A stretch of 5,278 nt of DNA, taken from positions 2,936 to 8,213 of the forward strand of contig DFBP01000064.1 of assembly GCA_002366685.1 (NCBI GenBank), read 5' to 3'. Positions within the stretch are counted from its first letter, which is position 1. Every line of letters begins with the position of its first letter. A program made the translations under genes and the position numbers. Source of the DNA: Rhodobacterales bacterium UBA3077. Its GTDB lineage: Bacteria > Pseudomonadota > Alphaproteobacteria > Rhodobacterales > Rhodobacteraceae. The notes beneath the pieces were generated by a model. It searched no databases, had not been told where the DNA came from, and saw only the letters and a list, made by a program, of their open reading frames with translations. Of the stretch, positions 1-5,278 are shown piece after piece.

Positions 1-5
1 AAAGG
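1..5 (+). promoter_or_regulatory. Probable ribosome binding site of purF
   Basis: AAAGG at the extreme left edge lies 8 bases before the ATG at 14, a normal Shine-Dalgarno spacing. The site may continue beyond the window. It supports the chosen start, which also leaves a propeptide ahead of the catalytic cysteine. Confidence 0.55.
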
Positions 6-13
6 CTGCGTCC

Positions 14-1474
14 ATGTCACTGCCCCCGATGCCCGACCTCCCTTCATTGCCGTTTGACGACGATAAGCTCAAGGAGGAATGCGGGATATTCGGCATGAAT
101 GGCGTGGATGAAGCCGCGAATTTTGTGGCGCTTGGTTTGCACGCGCTGCAACACCGCGGGCAGGAAGCGGGTGGCATTGTTTCCTTTGCGCCGGATGCGG
201 GTTTCAACTCGGTCCGGCGTTTTGGTTATGTGAGGGACAACTTCACAAAAGCCTCCCTGATGGAAAGCCTTCCCGGCGAGTTGGCCATTGGCCATGTCCG
301 TTATTCCACCAGCGGCTCCAAGGGGCAAACGGCGATCCGCGATGTGCAGCCGCTTTTTGCCGAACTGGCGATGGGAGGCGTCGCCATTGCCCATAACGGC
401 AACCTGACCAATGCCGAAGCCCTGCGCAAGGAACTTATCCAGCACGGCTCGATCTTCCAGTCGAGCTCGGATTCCGAGTGTATTGTGCACCTGATGGCAC
501 GGAGCTTTCAGGCCAACATTCCCGAGCGGCTCAAGGACGCCCTGCGCCGCGTTGAGGGTGCTTTTTCGGTTATCGCAATGACCCGCACCAAACTGATCGG
601 TGTACGGGATGCGCTTGGCGTTCGCCCGCTGATGCTCGGTAAAGTCGGAGAGGCCTATGTGCTTTCGTCGGAAACCTGCGCGCTTGATATAATCGGGGCC
701 GAGTTTATCCGTGAGATCGAGCCTGGCGAAATGGTTGTCATTACGGGTGGTAAGCTCGAAAGCTCCTACCCGTTTGCCAAGGCCCCTTCCCGTTTCTGCA
801 TATTCGAGCATGTTTACTTTTCGCGCCCGGACAGCATTCTAGGTGGCCGCTCGGTTTATGAAACCCGCCGCCGTATCGGGGTCGAACTTGCCAAAGAATC
901 GCCGGTCGAGGCGGATTTGGTTTGCCCGGTCCCCGATAGCGGCACGCCAGCGGCAATCGGGTTTTCGCAGGAAAGCGGCATTCCTTATGCTATGGGCATT
1001 ATCCGCAACCAGTATATGGGCCGCACATTTATCGAGCCAACCGAACAAATCCGCAATATGGGTGTGAGATTAAAGCTCAACGTCAACCGTGCCCTAATCA
1101 AGGGCAAACGGGTGATCTTGGTCGATGACTCGGTGGTGCGCGGTACGACTTCACGCAAGATCAAAGAGATGATCCTTGATGCCGGTGCACTGGAGGTCCA
1201 TTTCCGGATTGCCTCCCCGCCTACGCAGTGGCCTTGTTTTTATGGGGTTGATACGCCAGAGCGCGGCAAGCTTTTGGCCAGCACAATGACCGAAGACCAG
1301 ATGCGCGACCATCTAGAGGTAAACTCCCTGCGCTTTATCTCGCTGGACGGTCTTTACCGCGCAGTATCCGGCGGCAAGCCTCGCAACAATGCCCAGCCGC
1401 AGTATTGCGACGCTTGTTTTAGCGGTGAATACCCCATCGCCCCGAGTGACAAACTAGCCAGCGGCGCAATCTAG
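14..1474 (+). CDS. purF: Amidophosphoribosyltransferase (glutamine PRPP amidotransferase)
   Basis: This cytosolic enzyme transfers ammonia from glutamine to PRPP, giving 5-phosphoribosylamine, the first committed step of de novo purine synthesis. The 486-residue protein has an N-terminal class II (Ntn) glutaminase domain: Cys23 in ECGIFG is the expected nucleophile, exposed by removal of a 22-residue propeptide, followed by HRGQE at 47-51, RYST at 96-99 and HNGNLTN from 127. The C-terminal phosphoribosyltransferase domain carries the PRPP loop VILVDDSVVRGTTS at about 367-380. Cys262, Cys408, Cys465 and Cys468 (CDAC) sit where the Bacillus subtilis-type enzyme holds its 4Fe-4S cluster, so this is probably the cluster-containing, processed form rather than the E. 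coli form. AAAGG at the left edge lies 8 bases before the ATG. The gene is intact and its stop is 4 bases from the convergent neighbour's stop. Its promoter lies outside the window. Identity is very secure. Confidence 0.98.
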   Translation: MSLPPMPDLPSLPFDDDKLKEECGIFGMNGVDEAANFVALGLHALQHRGQEAGGIVSFAPDAGFNSVRRFGYVRDNFTKASLMESLPGELAIGHVRYSTSGSKGQTAIRDVQPLFAELAMGGVAIAHNGNLTNAEALRKELIQHGSIFQSSSDSECIVHLMARSFQANIPERLKDALRRVEGAFSVIAMTRTKLIGVRDALGVRPLMLGKVGEAYVLSSETCALDIIGAEFIREIEPGEMVVITGGKLESSYPFAKAPSRFCIFEHVYFSRPDSILGGRSVYETRRRIGVELAKESPVEADLVCPVPDSGTPAAIGFSQESGIPYAMGIIRNQYMGRTFIEPTEQIRNMGVRLKLNVNRALIKGKRVILVDDSVVRGTTSRKIKEMILDAGALEVHFRIASPPTQWPCFYGVDTPERGKLLASTMTEDQMRDHLEVNSLRFISLDGLYRAVSGGKPRNNAQPQYCDACFSGEYPIAPSDKLASGAI

Positions 1475-1478
1475 GCTT

Positions 1479-2570
1479 TCACCAGCCGTCAACACGCGGC
1501 CATATTTCACCATTGGTCACGTGGTAACACCCATAGCCACCAGCCGCCGTCAGGCAGGCATGGTTTGGCAGCACCCGAACGGTTGAGCCGATCGGGTGTC
1601 TCTCGAAATCCTCTTCATTGCGCACCTTCACGGTTCCATGCTCCTGATGCACAACATCAATACGCAACCCCGTGGGTTCCATCGTGTCGGCGTTGCAAAG
1701 CCAGCCGTATCCGGCATCAGGCAGGAAGGTTTGAGCGCCAATATCCTTGGACATTGCCAAAGCCCCGGCGTCCAGTGTTAGCACGCCTGCGCTGCGATTG
1801 TGGCCGATCACGGTTGTCAAAACGCTCATCGCGATATCATCAAGCGCACACATGCCGCGGCCAAACTGGGCCAAATCCCAAAACAGGTAAATGCCGGCGC
1901 GCAGTTCGGTAATGCCCTCCAGATTGTCGGCATAAAGCACCGTAGGTGTGGAGCCGATGCTGACTGTATCCACAGAAATGCCTTCGGCCCGCAGTAATTC
2001 GGTGGCCTCACACGCGGCGCTGGCCTCGGCATCGGCAATCTCCTTGACCCTGTCGATCTGGTCGGTGGTGTAAGAATGGCCCGCATGGGTCATAATACCC
2101 CTGAACTGCTCCCCTAGTGCGCGGGCGATATCAATCATTTCAGGAGCGCGGCTGGCAATCCCGCCGCGATGCTCCCCGCAATCCACCTCTATCATCACCG
2201 GCGCTTGTGGAAGCGCCGCTACAACGGCCCTAGCCATCTCGATGGAATCCACGCACAAGATGACCTGTTTACCGGTGCGCGCTTGAATATCGGCGACCCG
2301 CGCAAACTTGTTGGGGGTTATGCCAACCGCATAAAGCAGGTCATCATACCCGGCTTCCGCCAGCGCTTCAGCCTCTTTCAGAGTCGAAACCGTAAGGGTC
2401 GAGCGGCGCCCCGCGGTGGCAATTTCAGCCACATTTACCGATTTGGAGGTTTTGAAATGCGGGCGCAGCGTTATTCCGAGCGCCTTTGCGCGCTGCTGCA
2501 TTCTTTCGGCGTTGGCCAATAGCCGCTCACGGTCCAGCACCAGGATCGGGGTTTCTGCATTTTCAAACAT
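1479..2570 (-). CDS. PLP-dependent D-threonine aldolase / D-serine dehydratase-like enzyme
   Basis: This is a 363-residue fold-type III (alanine racemase-like) PLP enzyme of the DSD1/D-threonine aldolase family. The N-terminal barrel has RPHFKTSK at 36-43, with Lys40 the expected PLP lysine, then THAGHSY at 161-167 and GSTPT at 206-210, the likely phosphate-binding loop. The C-terminal domain ends with PNHACLTAA, where His337 and Cys339 match the divalent metal ligands of this family. Members cleave D-threonine to glycine and acetaldehyde, deaminate D-serine, or cleave D-3-hydroxyaspartate; the sequence alone does not say which. No signal peptide is visible, so it should be cytosolic. The ATG at 2570 was chosen because AAGGAG lies 8 bases before it and homology begins there; the open frame runs on to 2798, but that stretch lies over bioY and is not protein-like. 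bioY lies upstream on the same strand, beyond a terminator. Family is secure, substrate is not. Confidence 0.92.
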   Translation of the reverse strand: MFENAETPILVLDRERLLANAERMQQRAKALGITLRPHFKTSKSVNVAEIATAGRRSTLTVSTLKEAEALAEAGYDDLLYAVGITPNKFARVADIQARTGKQVILCVDSIEMARAVVAALPQAPVMIEVDCGEHRGGIASRAPEMIDIARALGEQFRGIMTHAGHSYTTDQIDRVKEIADAEASAACEATELLRAEGISVDTVSIGSTPTVLYADNLEGITELRAGIYLFWDLAQFGRGMCALDDIAMSVLTTVIGHNRSAGVLTLDAGALAMSKDIGAQTFLPDAGYGWLCNADTMEPTGLRIDVVHQEHGTVKVRNEEDFERHPIGSTVRVLPNHACLTAAGGYGCYHVTNGEIWPRVDGW

Positions 2571-2578
2571 CAAGCACT

Positions 2579-2584
2579 CTCCTT
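2579..2584 (-). promoter_or_regulatory. Ribosome binding site of the D-threonine aldolase-like gene
   Basis: On the minus strand AAGGAG precedes the ATG at 2570 by 8 bases. It decides the start, because the same reading frame stays open for a further 76 codons upstream. Confidence 0.8.
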
Positions 2585-2603
2585 GCTGTGACTTTATGTG
2601 GCA

Positions 2604-2636
2604 CAAATAAAAAAGGGCCGAAAAACTCCGGCCCTT
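2604..2636 (-). terminator. Rho-independent terminator downstream of bioY
   Basis: Read on the minus strand, AAGGGCCG and CGGCCCTT form a perfect 8-bp stem (2636-2629 with 2620-2613) around an 8-base loop, GAGTTTTT. The stem runs directly into TTTTATTT. It begins 23 bases past the bioY stop. On the plus strand no T-run follows the stem, so it should act on the minus strand only. It stands between bioY and the aldolase-like gene. Confidence 0.85.
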
Positions 2637-2644
2637 CCAATCTC

Positions 2645-2659
2645 GGTTTTTGAAAAACC
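2645..2659. repeat. Short perfect inverted repeat right after the bioY stop
   Basis: GGTTTTT and AAAAACC flank a single central base, giving 7-base arms. It abuts the bioY stop codon and precedes the strong terminator. A transcript hairpin would need to open the inner A-T pairs to make a loop, so it would be weak. It may be chance in an AT-rich gap. Confidence 0.4.
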
Positions 2660-3235
2660 TTACTTTTTGAGCATCTTCCAAGCGGTAGGCAGAAGCAGCG
2701 CCACAAGTGCGAGCTTCACCGCGTCCCCGACCAGATAAGGCAGCATACCGGCGTTCACGGCAGCGAACAGGTCCATCCCGTAAAGGTGCATCAGCCATGC
2801 CAAACCCGGCACATAGATCAGCGCATTTGCAAGAAGAAGCAGGCCAGCCATTTTAACAACCGAGCGATCCCAGCCGCGGGTTGCACCGTATCCGAGCGCG
2901 ATGGTTGCCAGCACAAAGCCAACCAAATATCCACCAGTGCCTGCCATCATATAGGCCAAGCCGTTCACGTCTCCACCAGATCCGGCAAATACATTAAAGC
3001 CAAGCGCGCCCACCAGCATGTATCCAAGGATCGTTGCCAACCCGAGCCGTGGCCCGTAAGCCGCGCCGAGCGCCAGTACAGCAAATGTGCCCATCGTGAT
3101 CGGCACCGGCCACATCGGCACAGAAATTTTTGCGGAAACGGCAAGGATCGCAATTCCGGCCACAACCAACACAGCGTGCCGCAGCGTTGAGTTTGATCCC
3201 CAAAGGGCGCTTGTCAGGGTTAGATTAGGTGTCAT
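2660..3235 (-). CDS. bioY: Biotin transporter BioY (ECF substrate-binding subunit)
   Basis: BioY is the membrane S-component that binds biotin, either within an ECF complex with BioM/BioN-type ATPase and coupling subunits or, as reported for some alphaproteobacteria, with none encoded nearby. The 191-residue protein is very hydrophobic, with about six apparent membrane segments. Family marks are PVPIT at 43-47 after the first segment, YGPRLG at 60-65, then GYMLVGALGFNVFAGSGG (71-88) leading into the glycine-rich GTGGYLVGF (99-107), and GDAVK at 170-174 near the C-terminus. Length is typical. The usual Gln two residues after PVPIT appears here as Gly49. The ATG at 3235 has AAGGA 7 bases ahead of it. 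No bioM, bioN or biotin synthesis genes are in the window, so energising subunits, if any, are elsewhere. A terminator follows. The divergent upstream spacer contains a possible BioR-like operator. Confidence 0.94.
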   Translation of the reverse strand: MTPNLTLTSALWGSNSTLRHAVLVVAGIAILAVSAKISVPMWPVPITMGTFAVLALGAAYGPRLGLATILGYMLVGALGFNVFAGSGGDVNGLAYMMAGTGGYLVGFVLATIALGYGATRGWDRSVVKMAGLLLLANALIYVPGLAWLMHLYGMDLFAAVNAGMLPYLVGDAVKLALVALLLPTAWKMLKK

Positions 3236-3242
3236 CTACATA

Positions 3243-3247
3243 TCCTT
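3243..3247 (-). promoter_or_regulatory. Ribosome binding site of bioY
   Basis: Minus-strand AAGGA lies 7 bases before the bioY ATG at 3235 and supports that start. It overlaps by two bases the BioR-like palindrome at 3246-3255. Confidence 0.7.
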
Positions 3248-3255
3248 GTCGATAG
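3246..3255. promoter_or_regulatory. Possible BioR-like operator of bioY
   Basis: TTGTCGATAG (minus strand CTATCGACAA) matches 8 of 10 positions of TTATMKATAA, the site reported for BioR, the GntR-family biotin regulator of alphaproteobacteria. It lies 11-20 bases upstream of the bioY start, where a repressor could block transcription or early elongation. A match this good can occur by chance, so this is only a candidate. Confidence 0.3.
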
Positions 3256-3366
3256 GTTTCATGGATTAGCCCCTTTTTGCCTTCTGAACGCGCCGAGATC
3301 AAGCGCTTTGAACACGTGGCAAAAAATACTCTGGTTATCTGCGAACAAAAACCCTAAATCAGCCCC

Positions 3367-4020
3367 ATGGAACATGATCAGAAAATCGCGCTTGTTACCG
3401 GCGCCTCTCGCGGCCTTGGCTATGCCACCGCTTTGCAGCTGGCCGACAAAGGCTATCACATTATTGCGCTGGCCCGCACGGTCGGCGGGCTTGAAGAGCT
3501 GGCCGATGTGGTTGAAGCCAAGGGGCAGAGCGTCACGCTGGTGCCGCTCGATGTCACCGACGAAGGCGGGCTTCAGCGCCTCTGCCTCAATATCTTCGAG
3601 CGCTGGGGTAAGCTGGACCTTTTGGTTCATTGCGTCGTTCATGCGCCGCTGCTTACGCCGATCACACAACTCGTCGATAAAGACTATGACAAAACCATGG
3701 AGATTAATGCCCGCGCTACCGCCCGCATAATCGCGCTCACGGAATCCCTGATCCGCGTAGCTGACGGCACAGCCATTTTTATGGACGACCCCCACGAAGG
3801 CGAGCGTTTTTACGGCGCTTATGCGGCCTCAAAGGCCGCCGCCCGCTCGATGGTTGAAAGCTGGCAGGCCGAGGTCCAAAACCTCAAGCCTCGCGTAATA
3901 TTGCACCAGCCAAACCCGATGCCAACCGCAACCCGCGCGCGCTTTCACCCCGGTGAAGATAAGTCCGTGCTTGCCAGTGCGGAAGATGAAGCCAGACGGA
4001 TGCTCGACGCCGTGCTTTGA
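3367..4020 (+). CDS. Short-chain dehydrogenase/reductase (YciK-like), atypical active site
   Basis: This 217-residue protein has the Rossmann fold of the classical SDR family, whose members use NAD(P)H on varied alcohols and ketones. The cofactor loop TGASRGLG is at 11-18, the adenine-contact Asp at 62 (LDVTD), the helix-4 Asn at 114 (EINARA) and the YAASK motif gives Tyr152 and Lys156. Three classical marks are missing: the NNAG segment reads HCVVHAP (88-94), the catalytic Ser expected about 13 residues before Tyr152 falls in FMDD (138-141), and the PG motif reads QPNPMPTAT (181-189). It is also shorter than the usual 240-260 residues. The ATG at 3367 is the only reasonable start, since an in-frame TAA lies at 3355-3357, yet no Shine-Dalgarno sequence precedes it. 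It converges on der. It most resembles E. coli YciK-type proteins; the substrate is unknown and it may be catalytically weak. Confidence 0.9.
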   Translation: MEHDQKIALVTGASRGLGYATALQLADKGYHIIALARTVGGLEELADVVEAKGQSVTLVPLDVTDEGGLQRLCLNIFERWGKLDLLVHCVVHAPLLTPITQLVDKDYDKTMEINARATARIIALTESLIRVADGTAIFMDDPHEGERFYGAYAASKAAARSMVESWQAEVQNLKPRVILHQPNPMPTATRARFHPGEDKSVLASAEDEARRMLDAVL

Positions 4021-4090
4021 ATGGTGCCGAGGTAGAAAATACGGTCAAGTTCCCCGTCGGCAAGGACCGGATTATTAGGCAAATTCTGGC
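4021..4090. other. Convergent spacer between the SDR gene and der
   Basis: In these 70 bases the SDR and der transcripts meet. Only weak pairings are visible: CGGTC 4042-4046 with GACCG 4065-4069 (18-base loop), and TGCCGA 4025-4030 with TCGGCA 4057-4062. Neither is followed by a T-run, so no intrinsic terminator can be called for either gene. Confidence 0.6.
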
Positions 4091-5278
4091 CTAGTGGATT
4101 TTCCGCTTTTTACCTTTCGCGGCAAAAGGATTATCCCCCGCACGCAAAAACAGCCGGATCGGTGTGCCCGGCATATCAAAATCAACGCGCAGCCCGTTTA
4201 CCAGGAAGCGTTTGTAGCTCTCGGGCACCTTGTCGGGCACCGAGGTAAACACCACAAAAGTTGGCGGGCGGGTTTTAACTTGGGTCATATACCGCATTTT
4301 GATCCGGCGGCCCGAAGGGGCTGGTGGCGGGTGGCCCTCGACCATCGCTTTCAGCCAGCGGTTCAGCTTGGCCGTCGAAATCCGAGTGTTCCATGTATCA
4401 TGGGCTTTCAGGATGGCTTGGTTCAGCCTGTCCAGCCCCTTACCCGTGCGGGCCGAGACCATCACCATAGGGGCCCCGCGCAATTGCGGCAGCAAGCGGC
4501 CGAACTTTTCACGCAGGTCCAGAATTTTCTGGTTTTTCTCGTCTTCGAGGTCCCACTTGTTTACGGCAACCACAACGGCGCGGCCTTCGCGCTCCGCAAG
4601 GTCGGCAATGCGCAAATCCTGCTGTTCAAACGGCACCTGCACATCGAGCAACACCACAACAACTTCGGCAAACTTAACGGCGCGCAGCCCGTCGGAAACC
4701 GAAAGTTTCTCTAGCTTTTCCTGCACCTTGGCCTTTTTACGCATACCAGCCGTATCAAAAATGCGAAACTCGCGGCCTTCCCAATTGGTGCGCACCGAAA
4801 TCGAATCTCGTGTGATTCCGGCCTCTGGCCCGGTCAGCAAACGCTCTTCGCCCATTATCTGGTTGATGAGCGTCGATTTACCGGCATTCGGGCGGCCAAC
4901 CACGGCGATCTGCAACGGGCGATCGTCGGGGATTTCATCAGCTTCGCCAAATTCATCGACCTCGTCTGACAGTTCGATCTCGGTAATCGGTTCGAAGCTT
5001 TCCGCGTTTTCAAACTCGTCGGAAATCGGCATCAAAACGGAGTAAAGGTCTTCCATCCCCTCGCCGTGCTCGCCGGATAGCTGAAGAGGCTCGCCAAGAC
5101 CAAGGTTAAAGGCCTCGTAATAGCCTGCCTCTCCGGTTTTGCCTTCGGCTTTATTGGCGGCCAGTATGACGCGCGCATTTTTCTTGCGCAGGATCTCTGC
5201 AAAAACTTCGTCATCCGGTGTAACGCCAACGCGGGCGTCGATCATAAACAGGCACACATCCGAAATATCTACCGCATG
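4091..5278 (-). CDS. der: Ribosome-associated GTPase Der (EngA), N-terminus outside the window
   Basis: Der has two tandem GTPase domains and a KH-like C-terminal domain, and acts in maturation of the 50S ribosomal subunit. The frame is open to the right edge, so 395 residues are visible and roughly the first 70-80 are missing, including the first P-loop. Positions here count from a Val codon at 5257. The end of the first GTPase domain shows MIDARVGVTPDDE and the G4 motif as NKAE (35-38). A strongly acidic linker follows (about 80-113). The second GTPase domain is complete: GRPNAGKS at 121-128, DTAG at 168-171, NKWD at 233-236 and SARTGKG at 268-274. The KH-like domain runs from about 290 and ends in a basic tail, KGKKRKIH. 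The GTG at 5257 is not the start, because homologous residues (AVDISD) continue upstream. Identity is very secure. Confidence 0.97.
   Translation of the reverse strand, partial: HAVDISDVCLFMIDARVGVTPDDEVFAEILRKKNARVILAANKAEGKTGEAGYYEAFNLGLGEPLQLSGEHGEGMEDLYSVLMPISDEFENAESFEPITEIELSDEVDEFGEADEIPDDRPLQIAVVGRPNAGKSTLINQIMGEERLLTGPEAGITRDSISVRTNWEGREFRIFDTAGMRKKAKVQEKLEKLSVSDGLRAVKFAEVVVVLLDVQVPFEQQDLRIADLAEREGRAVVVAVNKWDLEDEKNQKILDLREKFGRLLPQLRGAPMVMVSARTGKGLDRLNQAILKAHDTWNTRISTAKLNRWLKAMVEGHPPPAPSGRRIKMRYMTQVKTRPPTFVVFTSVPDKVPESYKRFLVNGLRVDFDMPGTPIRLFLRAGDNPFAAKGKKRKIH

Larger units (their letters stand above)
3236..3366. promoter_or_regulatory. Divergent spacer expected to hold the bioY and SDR promoters
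   Basis: bioY is read leftward and the SDR gene rightward from this 131-base spacer, so both promoters probably lie here. No clear -35/-10 pair was found by eye on either strand. The AT-richer part around 3321-3360 is the likeliest core for the rightward gene. A CACGTG palindrome is at 3313-3318. No gene fits in the spacer. Confidence 0.5.

Noticed and set aside
44..811. A 255-codon open frame antisense to purF
   Set aside because: It lies entirely over purF, its translation resembles no family I recognise, and purF is a certain gene. Such shadows are common at this base composition.
2571..2798. A 76-residue N-terminal extension of the aldolase-like protein
   Set aside because: It crosses the terminator and overlaps the end of bioY in another frame, is not protein-like, and a good ribosome binding site sits just before the internal ATG at 2570.
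3302..3340. A sigma-70 promoter for the SDR gene using TTGAAC (3308-3313) with TTATCT or AATACT
   Set aside because: The spacings are about 21 and 11 bases, well off the usual 16-18, so no promoter is called.
3308..3730. A 140-codon plus-strand open frame overlapping the SDR gene
   Set aside because: It is an out-of-frame shadow of the SDR gene with an odd Trp-, Ser- and Arg-rich composition and no family resemblance.
3259..3795. A 178-codon open frame antisense to the SDR gene
   Set aside because: It is opposite a recognisable SDR gene, has no recognisable motifs and crosses the divergent promoter spacer.
4042..4069. A terminator hairpin between the SDR gene and der
   Set aside because: The stem is only 5 bp with an 18-base loop and no T-run follows on either strand.
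4230..5045. A 271-codon open frame antisense to der
   Set aside because: It is Ser/Thr/Arg-rich in the way typical of antisense shadows, and der is certain on the other strand.
5230..5257. GTG at 5257 as the start of der
   Set aside because: The frame stays open to the window edge with residues that match Der (AVDISD), and the first GTPase P-loop must lie further upstream.

Overview
The window looks like ordinary chromosomal DNA from an alphaproteobacterium, most likely of the Rhodobacterales/roseobacter type. This rests on the character of the proteins (a PurF with a short propeptide and cluster cysteines, a stand-alone BioY, a YciK-like short-chain dehydrogenase beside Der), the moderately GC-rich codon use and the tight gene packing. 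The assignment is by recognition only; no search was run.

Layout: purF (14-1474, +) makes the first committed intermediate of purine synthesis. It converges, with a 4-base gap, on a PLP-dependent D-threonine aldolase / D-serine dehydratase-like gene (1479-2570, -). Upstream of that gene on the same strand is bioY (2660-3235, -), the biotin-binding membrane subunit of an ECF-type transporter. A clear minus-strand terminator separates the two. A 131-base divergent spacer (3236-3366) lies between bioY and a short-chain dehydrogenase/reductase (SDR) gene (3367-4020, +). The SDR gene converges, across a 70-base spacer, on der/engA (4091 to the right edge, -), a double-GTPase ribosome assembly factor that lacks its N-terminus here because the window ends.

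The genes do not form one pathway. purF and der are housekeeping genes; bioY concerns vitamin uptake; the aldolase-like enzyme concerns D-amino-acid or D-hydroxy-amino-acid turnover; the SDR has no clear substrate and has lost several hallmark catalytic-site residues. No RNA genes, mobile elements, CRISPR arrays or long repeats were seen, and no convincing new system. The points most worth a second look are the degenerate SDR, a BioR-like operator candidate just upstream of bioY, and the terminator that leaves only about 33 bases for any separate promoter of the aldolase-like gene.
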